From positions 1 to 42,390 of the forward strand of contig JAPPAJ010000176.1 in assembly GCA_026705565.1 (NCBI GenBank): DNA of 42,390 bases, read 5' to 3'. Positions 8,315 through 17,206 of this stretch are shown here, in pieces. The position numbers were made by a program, and so were the translations under genes. Source of the DNA: Caldilineaceae bacterium. GTDB lineage: Bacteria; Chloroflexota; Anaerolineae; Caldilineales; Caldilineaceae. The notes under the pieces were generated by a model. The model saw only the letters and a list, made by a program, of their open reading frames with translations, was not told where the DNA came from and searched no databases. How positions within the stretch are numbered: the first letter of the stretch is position 1; every line of letters starts with the position of its first letter.

Positions 8315-10723
8315 CTATTCCGAGTCGAGGTTGGGTACTTCCTGGTCTTCGCGCGGACCGCCCAGGCCAAAGCGGCGGAGCATGCTGGACACCGGCCCCT
8401 GGAACTTGCGGCTCATGATTACGTTCGCCGAGGTCTTGCGCATGACCCGTTCCGGAATCGAACCGCGGAATTGCTGGGTGAAATAACCCTCGTCGGACGC
8501 ACCCAGGAGCAACAGATCGGCGTTCCGGCTGGCCTGCAAAATGCCGGCCTCGACGTTGACCGCTTCCACCACCTCGAACTCGGTGTCCACGTCCACCGAC
8601 TTGGCCAGGTCGATGGATGTCTGCTTCACCAGCGGTGTGTGTTCCCGCTCCTCGTCGGACGTGACGACATAGATGGTCCTGATCTGGATTTCCTCGTCGG
8701 AGGCACTGTGCGCCCCGGTGGTCTTGGAACTGTCCCCGGACCGGTAAAACGCCACCAGGTCCCGGGTGACTTCATAACTCATGCGCAGATTGGCGCCCCG
8801 GCCCCGGCTCGGGATCACAATCCGGCGGGGCTTGCGCCACAGCGTGTTGAAGTGCGTGACCAAGATGTCGCAGGGCGGATTGGTTCCGATGAGATCGATG
8901 ACAGAGCCGAAGGCGTGCTGGCTGCCCACCGTGGCGCCGGGCCAGCCGAACACAATCAGCTTGGTGTCGTACTCGTGGGCCTTGGCGCTGATGGTTTGGC
9001 TGACGCTGCGCCCGACCACGGTCAGCTCGCGGTGGTTGATGTCCAACTGGCGCGAGACACGCGAGGCCACGCGCGTGACCGAGGTGTCGATCATGTCGGC
9101 ACGGACCGTGTTCATGTCCGGTGTGCGGACCACATGCATGCACAGCAGTTCGTGGCCGCGCTGATGGGCGAAGATGGAACCCAAGGCACCCACACTGCTG
9201 GCCATGAACTTGTCCTTGACCGGAACCAGCACGGTGGGCAGACCGGTCGCTGTCAGGACCGAGGCGGACTCGGAGACGGTGCGACTGGGGTCGACTTCCC
9301 ACTTGGTCTGGTTCGGCAGGATCCACACGAAGTAGATGATGAGGCCGCCCACCATCCAGGCAATGGCGATGCCCCAGGCGATCATGCTCAGGCTGGCCAG
9401 CCACACCGCCAGTACGAGGCAGATGGCAATACCCAGCGACGGCAGGAACGGGGTCAGGGGCAGGGTGAAGCGGCGTTTCAGATCGGGCCGCGACTTGCGC
9501 AGGGACACCACCGAATAGCACACCATCATGAACAACAGCAGGAACATGATGTTGGCGCTGGCCGCCACGTCCTCGATGGGCAGGGACACGGCCATGACCA
9601 CCACCAGCAGACCGCTCATGGCAATGGCCATCACAGGCGTCATGGTGCTCGGATTGATTTGCCCGAAGGCAGGGAACAGATTGCCGTCCCGGCCCATGGC
9701 AAACGCCACGCGGCTGGATCCGTACAGCGTGGCGTTGAGGGCGCTCGTGGCACTGGCCAGGCCCGCCAGAATCAACATCAGCTTGCCACCGACCGGAAAG
9801 ATCTGCGCAGCCACCTCGACCATGCCCAACTCGCCCAGCGTCGAAAGGAACTGGTACACCGGCACGTTCGGATCGCCCGAATCAATGGCGCCGATGACCA
9901 CGGCGGCCGTCATCAGGTAGATGGAGACTGCAATCAGGATGCTGAGGGCAATGGCCCGCGGAATGTTGCGTGTCGGGTTCTTCACTTCCTCGCCGCTGGC
10001 GGCGATGATTTCGAACCCCTCGAACGCGATGAAAGTCAATCCCATCGCGAGCAGGACGCCGCTAATGCCGAACGGCAGGAACGGCCGGAAGGAGGTCTCC
10101 ACAATCGTGGACACCTCGCCGCCGGCTTCCCGGAACATGAGGGACAGGCCGAAGGCCGCCATCACCACCAGAATCACGATCTTGATGCTGGTGACGATGT
10201 TGCCGATCAGGCCGGTCTCGGAAGAGCCCTTGTAGTTGATCCAGGTGAAGGTCGCGGCCAGGGCCACGCCCAGCCCAACGCGGCTCCAGTGTAACAGGGG
10301 ACAGCCATGGTGGATGTCCGCGCAGTCGGCGGCCAAATCAAGGCCCCACAGCCCCAGCAGTTCCGTGAAGAAGGCGCCGAACGCCAAGGCGTAGAGCGCG
10401 CAGGCCAGGGACTGGGCAAACCAACTCATCCATCCGGACAGGTAGCCGAACAGATCGTTCATGCCCTGCTTGATCCACAGGTAGCCTCCGCCCGCCGCCG
10501 GGAAGCAGCTGCCCAGTTCAGCGTAGCTGCCGCCGATGATCAGGGCAATGCAGCCGTTCAGCAAAAAGGCCAGCAGCAGACCGGGTCCGGCCTTGCCGGC
10601 CGCAATCCCGGTCAGAACGAAGATGCCCGCGCCAATCATGGCACCGACACCAATCATGGTGACGGCGAGCAATCCCAGATTGCGACTGAGGGAGACCTCG
10701 ACCTGAGGTTCCGCCTGTGTCAT
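8315..10723 (-). CDS. APC-family amino-acid permease fused to two universal stress protein domains
   Basis: An 802-aa inner-membrane transporter. Residues ~10-470 are an APC-superfamily permease with about 12 membrane segments. The first carries the signature GVGAMIGAGIFVLTG, and TM3-region motifs and an EGFEIIAASGEEVKNP loop follow. Two UspA-like alpha/beta domains follow, roughly 490-625 (GLPTVLVPVKDK...VFGWPG) and 632-770 (RRIVIPSRG...LLLLGASDEG). The second keeps a Usp-like GS.PERVMR nucleotide loop; the first is more divergent. Permease-Usp fusions are known; the Usp part is thought to sense nucleotide or stress state, and two copies on one chain is notable. Substrate, probably an amino acid or related organic amine, is not predictable. 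The ATG at 10723 has no clear Shine-Dalgarno sequence. It sits downstream of the sulfurtransferase gene on the same strand, 181 bases apart. Confidence 0.9.
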   Translation of the reverse strand: MTQAEPQVEVSLSRNLGLLAVTMIGVGAMIGAGIFVLTGIAAGKAGPGLLLAFLLNGCIALIIGGSYAELGSCFPAAGGGYLWIKQGMNDLFGYLSGWMSWFAQSLACALYALAFGAFFTELLGLWGLDLAADCADIHHGCPLLHWSRVGLGVALAATFTWINYKGSSETGLIGNIVTSIKIVILVVMAAFGLSLMFREAGGEVSTIVETSFRPFLPFGISGVLLAMGLTFIAFEGFEIIAASGEEVKNPTRNIPRAIALSILIAVSIYLMTAAVVIGAIDSGDPNVPVYQFLSTLGELGMVEVAAQIFPVGGKLMLILAGLASATSALNATLYGSSRVAFAMGRDGNLFPAFGQINPSTMTPVMAIAMSGLLVVVMAVSLPIEDVAASANIMFLLLFMMVCYSVVSLRKSRPDLKRRFTLPLTPFLPSLGIAICLVLAVWLASLSMIAWGIAIAWMVGGLIIYFVWILPNQTKWEVDPSRTVSESASVLTATGLPTVLVPVKDKFMASSVGALGSIFAHQRGHELLCMHVVRTPDMNTVRADMIDTSVTRVASRVSRQLDINHRELTVVGRSVSQTISAKAHEYDTKLIVFGWPGATVGSQHAFGSVIDLIGTNPPCDILVTHFNTLWRKPRRIVIPSRGRGANLRMSYEVTRDLVAFYRSGDSSKTTGAHSASDEEIQIRTIYVVTSDEEREHTPLVKQTSIDLAKSVDVDTEFEVVEAVNVEAGILQASRNADLLLLGASDEGYFTQQFRGSIPERVMRKTSANVIMSRKFQGPVSSMLRRFGLGGPREDQEVPNLDSE

Positions 10724-10857
10724 GGGAGGGCCAGGACGGTGATGTCAAGGCGCGAACGAGGTATCCGGCTGACGCACGGGGTGGCGCGGATGGAGCGCCC
10801 GAAACAGTGCCGGACACCCATCCGGCAGTTTGGGCTGGTCGACATGGGATTTGGGTT

Positions 10858-10879
10858 CCGGGGGATCGCTCCTCCCCGG
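10858..10879 (-). terminator. Hairpin downstream of sulfurtransferase gene
   Basis: CCGGGG (10858-10863) pairs with CCCCGG (10874-10879), 25 bases beyond the sulfurtransferase stop in its direction of transcription. No U-tract follows, so it is a weak call. Confidence 0.3.
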
Positions 10880-10904
10880 GTGCAGGAAACCGTGGGAATG
10901 CGGT

Positions 10905-11759
10905 TCAGCGTTCGATTGGCAGACCGATGGCGTTGCCCCACTCGGTCCAGGACCCGTCGTAGTTGCGAACCTTCTCGTATCCCAACAAATAGGTGAGCAC
11001 GAACCAGGAGAAGCTGCTGCGCTCGCCGATGCGACAGTAGGCCACCACTTCGTCGTCGCTCTTGAGACCCTGTTCGGTTTCGTAGATGGCCCGCAGTTCG
11101 TCGGCCGGCTTGAAGGTGCCGTCGGCGTTGGCGCCCCTGGCCCACGGCACGTTCTTGGCTCCCTCGATGTGTCCGCCGCGCAGGGCGCCCTCCTGCGGGT
11201 AGTCGGCCATGTGCAGCAGTTCGCCCCAGTATTCCGCCGGACTGCGCACGTCCAGGAGGGGCTTGCCGGCCTGGGAATGGGCCAGCACGTCGTCGCGGAA
11301 GGCCCGGATGCCCGGGTTGCCTTCCCCGTCCGGCAACGTGTAGTCGGTGCGTTCGCGGTAGGGGATCTCCTTGGTGAGCTCTCGGCCCTCCTCGATCCAC
11401 TTTTGCCGGCCGCCGTCCATCACGCTCAGGTTTTGCACGCCGTACAGGGACAGCACCCAGAACGCGAAGGTTGCCCACCAGTTGTTCTTGTCGCCGTAGA
11501 GGACGATCTTCGAATCCTGCTCCACACCCAGTTCCTGGAGCAGGCGTTCAAGATCCTCGCGCGGAAGATAGTCCCGCCTCAATTCGTGATTCAGATCCTC
11601 CATCCAGTCCAGGTTCACGGCACCGGGGATGTGGCCGACTTCATAGAGCAGCGGATCCTCGTTGCTCTCCATCAAGACGACCTTGGGGTCGCGCAGGTGC
11701 TCGGCAACCCAAGCCGTATCGACCAGGACTTCGGGATGGGCGTAGCCTTTGTCGTGCAT
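10905..11759 (-). CDS. Thiosulfate/3-mercaptopyruvate sulfurtransferase (tandem rhodanese)
   Basis: A 284-aa protein of two rhodanese domains, which transfers sulfane sulfur from thiosulfate or 3-mercaptopyruvate to an acceptor such as cyanide or a thiol. The N-terminal domain ([12 protein letters not shown]...[11 protein letters not shown]) has Asp where the catalytic Cys would be, as expected for the structural domain. The C-terminal domain holds the active loop CRIGERSS with Cys near residue 242. This loop and the flanking [10 protein letters not shown] are typical of the CysA/thiosulfate sulfurtransferase type rather than SseA. No signal peptide, so cytoplasmic. The ATG at 11759 is preceded by a perfect TATAAT hexamer 56 bases upstream. 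Confidence 0.93.
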   Translation of the reverse strand: MHDKGYAHPEVLVDTAWVAEHLRDPKVVLMESNEDPLLYEVGHIPGAVNLDWMEDLNHELRRDYLPREDLERLLQELGVEQDSKIVLYGDKNNWWATFAFWVLSLYGVQNLSVMDGGRQKWIEEGRELTKEIPYRERTDYTLPDGEGNPGIRAFRDDVLAHSQAGKPLLDVRSPAEYWGELLHMADYPQEGALRGGHIEGAKNVPWARGANADGTFKPADELRAIYETEQGLKSDDEVVAYCRIGERSSFSWFVLTYLLGYEKVRNYDGSWTEWGNAIGLPIER

Positions 11760-11815
11760 GAAGTTTCACCAGTGGGTTGTGGTCGGGGCATCGGCGCAAA
11801 CCGGTCTGTTCAGCG

Positions 11816-11821
11816 ATTATA
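11816..11821 (-). promoter_or_regulatory. Probable -10 element of sulfurtransferase gene
   Basis: Perfect TATAAT on the minus strand, context GACTATAATCGC, 56 bases before the start codon. No good -35 match lies 16-18 bases upstream. Confidence 0.45.
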
Positions 11822-12297
11822 GTCCAGAAAAGTGCCGGATTGGCGGGTCTTGCCACTACAGTCAGGGCAACCACATTTTCAGACCTGTGGACATTGGAGA
11901 CGAAGAGCAAAGTATTCCTCGGAGTCCGGCAATGGCTGGATGGCACCGGGTGACATCTGGCACAGTTGTTGGACACCACCGTTGGATGTCGTCCGGGACC
12001 ATGGTCGCTACCCATCTGTGGTTGCTTGCTGTGGGGCTTTGGGGGATGATTCGCAGGCGTGGCTCAGTACCGACTCGGTGTTCGCGGTCCCGTCTTATTC
12101 ACCCGGTGCCGAAGCGTGAATCCAGTGCGGCGGCCTTCCCGACCGCGCTGGTTTGCCCGGGGGGCAGATTCGGTCCTCGTGGTCGGCGCGTCATCATCTG
12201 CACTGCTCCGAAGCACGACTGGGCAAGCCTCGCAGGACCTCCGCAGTGTTCGTGATATGCACCAAACACCTTGGCCGCGGCCCTGCCTTTTTGGCTG
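11822..12297. other. Intergenic region between WD40 and sulfurtransferase genes
   Basis: About 475 bases with no supported gene. Short open frames on both strands lack family motifs or ribosome-binding sites. No clear terminator was found for the WD40 gene, although a 10-bp palindrome CAGCGCGCTG overlaps its stop. Confidence 0.5.
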
Positions 12298-14136
12298 TCA
12301 GCGCGCTGGGTTAACTGCGACAATCTCCACCACGTCCATATCCCACAACAGGATGGTGCCGTCCAAACTGGCACTGGCCAGAGTCTGGCCATCGGGACTG
12401 AATACCACATGGGAGGCCGCAGTCCTATGGCCATGGAGGGTATGCCGGAGGGTACCCGTGCTCACATCCCACAGGCGGACGGTGCCGTCGCCGCCGGCAC
12501 TGGCCAGGGTCCGGCCGTCGGGACTGAAGGCCACACTCCAGATCTCATCCAACCACCCATGGCCTTGCAGGGTGTGTTGGAGGGTGCCCGTGGCCCAATC
12601 CCACAGGCGAATGTCGTCGTTCGAACTGCTGCTACTGGCCAGAGTCCGGCCGTCGGGGCTGAAGGCTACGCTTTGGACCCAGCCCCAGCCCCCATGGCCT
12701 CCCAGCATGTGTTGGAAGGTGCCCGTGGCTGTGTCCCACAGACGGACGGCGTTGTCCTCACTGCCACTGGCCAGGGTCCGGCCGTCGGGGCTGAAGGCCA
12801 CATTCCAGATCTCATCCAACCCATGGCCCTGCAGAGTGTGCCGGAGGGTGGCTGTGGTCATGTCCCATAAGCGGATCGTGCGGTCCTTGCTGCCACTGGC
12901 CAGGATGTGGCCGTCGGGACTGAAGGCCACGCTGCGGACCTGATCCGTATGACCCTGCAGGGTGTGTTGGAGGGTAGCCGTGGCCACATCCCACAAACGG
13001 ACATGGTCCCCGCTGCCACTGGCTAGGATATGGCCGTCGGGGCTGAAGGCCACGCTGCTAACCCAATCGTCATGGCCCTGCAGGGTGTGTCGGAGGGTGG
13101 CTGTGGTCATGTCCCACAGGCGGACGGTGCGGTCCCAGTTGATACTGGCCAAGGTCCGACCATCGGGACTGAAGGCCACACTGACGATCTGATAGGTATG
13201 GTCTGCCAGGGTGTGTTGGAGCGTGGCGGTGGTCATGCCCCACAGGCGAATGATGCGGTTTCCGCTGACACTGGCTAGGATATGGCCGTCGGGGCTGAAG
13301 GCCACGATGCCAACCCAGTCGTCATGAGCCTGCAGGGTGTGCCGGAGGGTGGCCGTGGCCACATCCCACAGACGGACGGTGTGGTCCTCGCTGCCACTGG
13401 CTAGGATGTGGCCGTCGGGACTGAAAGCCACACTGCGGACCCGATCCGTATGGCCCTGCAAGGTGTGCCGGAGGGTGGTCGTGGTCATATCCCACAGGTG
13501 GATGGTGCCGTCCTCGCCGGCACTGGCCAGGGTCCGGCCGTCGGGACTGAAGGCCACACTCCAAATGCGGTACGGACTTTCCAGGGAATGCCGGAGGGTG
13601 GCTGTGGCCACGTCCCACAGGCGGATGGTCCGGTCGCCGCCGGCACTGGCCAGGGTTCGGCCGTCGGGACTGAAGGCCACACTCCAGACCTCATCCAACC
13701 CATGGCCTTGCAGGGTGTGTTGGAGGGTGCCTGTGGCCAAATCCCACAGGTGGACGGTGCCGTCGCCCCAAAGCTCGGTGTGGTCCGCGCTGACACTGGC
13801 CAGGGTCTGGCTATCGGGACTGAAGGCTACGCTGCGGACATTCCTTCTTCCCTGGGGTATGGTCGGCGGGGTCGGCGGAGATTCACCTGTGAGCAGGAAC
13901 TCGACTTCGTAGGCCTGGTCATACAACCAGAGGCCTGCGCTGCCTCCAACAGCTAGGCGCGTGCCATTCGGCGCATACTGCACGGCTTCAACGGTACCCC
14001 GGCCCAGACGGGCTTTGGCTCCGACCGGCAGGTGCTCAAACTGGGATGCTCGGGCTTCCCGGGCCACACATCCCGCTGCCAGGAGCAGGAATAGACATGT
14101 GGTCAGAGCCTGGATCAGGATCTTCACGGACCACAT
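12298..14136 (-). CDS. WD40-repeat lipoprotein
   Basis: A 612-aa predicted exported lipoprotein. The N-terminus has a hydrophobic signal segment (ALTTCLFLLLAAGC) with lipobox LAAGC, so Cys22 would be acylated and the protein anchored at the outer face of the membrane. The rest is about 13 WD40 blades of ~42 residues, each with VAFSPDGRTLAS...IRLWD and a GH dipeptide near its end, enough for roughly two seven-blade propellers with one irregular first blade. Blades 4-9 are almost identical to each other in protein and DNA, implying recent internal duplication. No catalytic domain is fused. WD40 propellers are protein-binding scaffolds; a partner cannot be named. It is a monocistronic gene flanked by long non-coding stretches. 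Confidence 0.9.
   Translation of the reverse strand: MWSVKILIQALTTCLFLLLAAGCVAREARASQFEHLPVGAKARLGRGTVEAVQYAPNGTRLAVGGSAGLWLYDQAYEVEFLLTGESPPTPPTIPQGRRNVRSVAFSPDSQTLASVSADHTELWGDGTVHLWDLATGTLQHTLQGHGLDEVWSVAFSPDGRTLASAGGDRTIRLWDVATATLRHSLESPYRIWSVAFSPDGRTLASAGEDGTIHLWDMTTTTLRHTLQGHTDRVRSVAFSPDGHILASGSEDHTVRLWDVATATLRHTLQAHDDWVGIVAFSPDGHILASVSGNRIIRLWGMTTATLQHTLADHTYQIVSVAFSPDGRTLASINWDRTVRLWDMTTATLRHTLQGHDDWVSSVAFSPDGHILASGSGDHVRLWDVATATLQHTLQGHTDQVRSVAFSPDGHILASGSKDRTIRLWDMTTATLRHTLQGHGLDEIWNVAFSPDGRTLASGSEDNAVRLWDTATGTFQHMLGGHGGWGWVQSVAFSPDGRTLASSSSSNDDIRLWDWATGTLQHTLQGHGWLDEIWSVAFSPDGRTLASAGGDGTVRLWDVSTGTLRHTLHGHRTAASHVVFSPDGQTLASASLDGTILLWDMDVVEIVAVNPAR
12330..13850 (-). repeat. Tandem ~126-bp DNA repeats inside WD40 gene
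   Basis: Each WD40 blade is encoded by a ~126-bp unit, and the segment encoding FSPDGR/H..LAS (plus-strand GGCCGTCGGGACTGAAGGCC and variants) recurs about 12 times with few changes. Several units differ by only a handful of bases, so the array can expand or contract by slippage or recombination and is liable to assembly collapse. Confidence 0.85.
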
Positions 14137-14881
14137 CGACAGTCCCCTCTGCTGTACTCCCTTTCAACATCTTGCGTCCGGGCAGTATGCATTGTCACCC
14201 CACCACCATAATCAGAGCAGCCCGACTCTTCCGTTGCAACCCGGCATGTTGCATGCGCCAGGGACAATACTTGACTCCCATTGGTGGTTACGCCTCCAGT
14301 GCAGCCGGACCAGGCCGTGGGGCATGGCGAGGAGGATCCGAAGACATATCAGCTACAGCCACTACCGGGCCGCTACTAGGTTCAGGACGGCAAGTTCCGA
14401 TCCGATGGTTTTTGAAGCGGTCTGCCAGGTTGCGTTACCGCCGAGCCACTCCCGCCGAATGAGCGCCCTGCATGGAAACCCCGTCACGTCGACGAGCCCA
14501 CCCCTCGCAGCCTCCAGTTGATCGACGACATAGGGCTGGAAGACGTCTCGTCCCCGTGTCCGGCGACCAAGCAGCACTACCGACAGATGGTGAAAGTCGT
14601 AGGGGTTGGCTTTGCCGTAGACCCCGGCTACCTGTCAGTTGTTGTTGCGAGATGTCGTGCCGAGGATCTTCTCGACGTAGCCACGGTCCGCCGGTGTGTC
14701 CTGCGATAGGGATGCACGGCCCTGCAAACACGTCCCCACTGCCGCCAGATGGTTGGGCAAGGGTCTCCAGGGTTCTGGTTGCCAGGTATTTCGTGGTGCG
14801 GTGGGTACGACCTTGGGAATACTTGGCGGATGATGACATTGGACCTCGCCATGGACACCCTTTCACCTTACAACGGTGGAA
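14137..14881. other. Long intergenic region, possibly decayed
   Basis: About 745 bases between two leftward genes. On the minus strand a frame is open for ~95 codons down to 14362 (containing YGKANPYDFHHLSVVLLG and FPCRALIRREW). It looks protein-like but lacks a good start and is cut upstream by a stop. I recognise no family in it. It could be a decayed gene. No terminator or strong promoter was identified. Confidence 0.4.
14362..14655 (-). pseudogene. Unidentified open-frame remnant
   Basis: Minus-strand frame open from about 14655 to the stop at 14362, with mixed composition (YDFHHLSVVLLGRRT, WLGGNATWQ) rather than the Arg/Pro-rich pattern of most shadow frames here. There is no recognisable start, ribosome-binding site or family. 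It may be the tail of a broken gene or chance; low confidence. Confidence 0.2.
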
Positions 14882-15916
14882 TCACGACGGCGTGGGGGCG
14901 TTGGGATGGATCAGCTCCCGGTCCTTGAGTTCGGTCCAGAAGTCGGAAGGGACATCCATGGTCATGGCTTCCAGATTGGTTTCCAGCTCCGAGGTGGCGC
15001 GCATGCCGGGAATGACAGACGCCACCGCGGTGTGCCCCAGCGGAAACTGCAGGGCGGCGGCCTGCAGGGTGATGCCGTGGCGGATGCACATGGCCTCAAT
15101 GCCCTTGACTCGCTGCATCAGGTGCGGCGGGGCCGCCTTGTACTCGAAACGGGCGTCGTCCACCGCACCCGTGGCCAGGATGCCGGAGTTGAACGGACCG
15201 CCGATGATCACGCTGATTTGGCGCTCAGTGCACATCGGCAGGAATTCGTCCAGGGGGGTTTGCTCAAGCAACGTGTAGCGGCCCGCCAGCAGGAAGCAGT
15301 CAAACTGCCCGGCTTCGGCGAATCGGGCCAGCATCTGCCACTGGTTCATGCCCAGGCCAATGGCCTTGACATGACCCTTGGAGCGCAGGTCGTTGAGGAT
15401 GGGATAGGCGTTCTCCATGGCTGCTTCGAAGTGGGACACCTCCGTCTCCGGCCATCCTTCCCACTGGCTGCTGCCCTCGTCCGGATCGTGCATGAGCAGG
15501 ATGTCGATTTGGCCGATGTCCAGCCGCTCCATGCTGGCCTCGATCGAGTCGAGAATGCCCTGGCGCGAATAGTCCATGACCTGTTGATATCGATGGGCTT
15601 CAGGAAAGAGGGACCACCCCGAGGCGTCCTTCGGCAGCGGATCGAGCCGCCAGCCCACCTTGGTCGAGACGATGTACGAGGCCCGGTCAAGCGGCTGCAG
15701 TCCGTGTCCCAGCCGCTCCTCGCTCAGGCCGTGGCCGTAGAGCGGCGCGGTGTCGAAGTAGTTCAGACCGGAGGCGACTGCTTGGCGAATGACCGTGTCG
15801 CAGTCCTCGTCCTGCATCGGTTCGTAGAGATTGCCCCAGCCGGTTCCCCCCACACCCAGCGTGGTGACTTCCAGATCGGTGGTGCCCAGTCGACGTCGGG
15901 CCTTGTGGATGGTCAT
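14882..15916 (-). CDS. Aldo/keto reductase
   Basis: A 344-aa NAD(P)H-dependent aldo/keto reductase, cytoplasmic TIM barrel. It begins RRLGTTDLEVTTLGVGG, typical of the family. It carries the catalytic tetrad Asp55, Tyr60 (FDTAPLYG), Lys86 (STKVG) and His143 (LLMHDPDE). Overall it resembles the D-threo-aldose/L-fucose dehydrogenase and pyridoxal dehydrogenase subgroup, with a C-terminal ASVIPGMRATSELETNL phosphate-binding segment. The start at 15916 is preferred over an open frame reaching 15997 because a GAGGAG lies 13 bases before the ATG and the longer form would overlap the upstream gene. It follows the PLP enzyme gene by 28 bases and is probably the last gene of the mreB operon. Substrate unknown. 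Confidence 0.9.
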   Translation of the reverse strand: MTIHKARRRLGTTDLEVTTLGVGGTGWGNLYEPMQDEDCDTVIRQAVASGLNYFDTAPLYGHGLSEERLGHGLQPLDRASYIVSTKVGWRLDPLPKDASGWSLFPEAHRYQQVMDYSRQGILDSIEASMERLDIGQIDILLMHDPDEGSSQWEGWPETEVSHFEAAMENAYPILNDLRSKGHVKAIGLGMNQWQMLARFAEAGQFDCFLLAGRYTLLEQTPLDEFLPMCTERQISVIIGGPFNSGILATGAVDDARFEYKAAPPHLMQRVKGIEAMCIRHGITLQAAALQFPLGHTAVASVIPGMRATSELETNLEAMTMDVPSDFWTELKDRELIHPNAPTPS

Positions 15917-15944
15917 GTGATTGAATTGACTCCTCTGTTGACAT

Positions 15945-17204
15945 TCAGGGGGTGTTGGGCGCGGGCCGCACGGCCAGGGCCTGCGATAGATCCGCAATCA
16001 GATCCTCCACATCCTCCGTGCCCGCGGACAACCGCACCAGGCCGTCGGAGATGCCGATCGCGCGTCTTTGCGCCGGGGTCAGTGCCCGATGACTGGCATG
16101 GGCTGGATACAACACGAGCGTGTAGCAGTCGCCAAGGCTGGTGCCGGGCTGGATGAGGCGTAGGCGCTCCATGAAGCGGAACACCGCCGCCTGGTCGGCT
16201 TCTTCGATCTCGAAGGCCAGCATGGCGCCGAACCGACCGTCGAACTGCTCCCGGGCCCGTTCGTGCTCCGGATGATCGGGCAGGCCCGGGTACACCACCC
16301 GCGCGATCCGGGGATGTTTCCGCAGCCAGGCGGCCAGCTGTTCGGCATTGCGGCACTGCTGCCGATAGCGCAGCGGCAGGGTCTTGAGGCCCCGGTGCAG
16401 AAGCCAGGCCTCGAAGCTGCCCAGGGAACCGCCGGTGGTCTTGAGGTGTTCCCGCAGGGCCGGTCCGTGGCGGGTGCGCGCGACCACGATGCCGCCCATC
16501 GCGTCCCCGTGGCCGCCGATGTACTTGGTCGCGCTGTGCAGTTCCATGTCAGCACCCAGGTCCAACGGGCGGCAGGTCAGTGGTGTCGGGAACGTGTTGT
16601 CCACGACCAGAAGCGTGCCGTGGGTCCGGCACAAACGGGCCACGGCGGCGATGTCGACGACGCGCAACAGCGGGTTCGAAGTGGTCTCGACCAACAGGAC
16701 GGCGGGTTTGACCGCGGCCAGCAAGTCGGCCACAGCTGCGTTGTCCGAGGCGTCCACCAGGTGACCTTCCACCCCCAGGGAGGGCAGCAATTGGTCGACA
16801 ATGGCCACGGAGGCACCGTAGCAGTCCCGCGAGGCGGCCACCCGCCGATTGTCGCTGTCCGCCAGGGCCGCCAACAGGGCCACGTGCACCGCGGCCATGC
16901 CGGTGGCGGTGGCCACGGCGTCCAGAGGCAACGACGGATCGTGTGTGCAGAGTGCCGACAAGGCATCCGTCAAGGCCCGGGCGGTCGGGTTGCCGTACCG
17001 CTGGTAGACGAAGCGGTCCGGTGATCCGCCCAGGGCCGCATCCAGCTCGTCAATTCTCGGATAGAGGTGGGTGACGCTCGTATCGATGGCGTTGACCGTG
17101 GGTGTGGCGGCACCGGAGGAGGTGCCGCGCTCCCTGGTCAGATGGCGTTCGCCGCCGTGCACGCAGCGGCTGTGCGGTCCCAGGCGAGCCAGATGCGAGT
17201 CCAT
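15945..17204 (-). CDS. Cys/Met-metabolism PLP-dependent enzyme (cystathionine gamma-synthase/lyase family)
   Basis: A 419-aa fold-type I PLP enzyme. Seen motifs: YQRYGNPT (substrate/PLP phosphate loop with Tyr), ATATGMAAV, VETTSNPLLRVVD, the PLP-pyridine Asp in VVDNTF (about residue 202) and the Schiff-base Lys in HSATKYIGGHGDAMGG (about residue 227). The C-terminal SLGDCYTLVLYPAHASHR block is typical of cystathionine gamma-synthase, gamma-lyase and methionine gamma-lyase members, which sequence alone does not separate. The ATG at 17204 has a GAGG 8 bases upstream and lies 2 bases after the mreB stop; an in-frame TTG at 17210 would overlap that stop. Tight spacing indicates translational coupling with mreB. 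Confidence 0.92.
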   Translation of the reverse strand: MDSHLARLGPHSRCVHGGERHLTRERGTSSGAATPTVNAIDTSVTHLYPRIDELDAALGGSPDRFVYQRYGNPTARALTDALSALCTHDPSLPLDAVATATGMAAVHVALLAALADSDNRRVAASRDCYGASVAIVDQLLPSLGVEGHLVDASDNAAVADLLAAVKPAVLLVETTSNPLLRVVDIAAVARLCRTHGTLLVVDNTFPTPLTCRPLDLGADMELHSATKYIGGHGDAMGGIVVARTRHGPALREHLKTTGGSLGSFEAWLLHRGLKTLPLRYRQQCRNAEQLAAWLRKHPRIARVVYPGLPDHPEHERAREQFDGRFGAMLAFEIEEADQAAVFRFMERLRLIQPGTSLGDCYTLVLYPAHASHRALTPAQRRAIGISDGLVRLSAGTEDVEDLIADLSQALAVRPAPNTP

Positions 17205-17206
17205 CG

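Noticed and set aside
8291-10294. 667-codon plus-strand open frame opposite the permease gene
   Set aside because: It is antisense to a clearly recognisable permease-Usp gene, is rich in His/Gln/Gly/Arg from complementing GC-rich codons, and has no family motif.
12330-13850. Regular repeats that could suggest a CRISPR array
   Set aside because: Units are ~126 bp, contiguous, in frame, and encode WD40 blades; there are no short identical repeats with unique spacers.
14628-14858. Possible transposase fragment on the minus strand
   Set aside because: No DDE motif, no inverted terminal repeats or target duplication; all three frames are broken.
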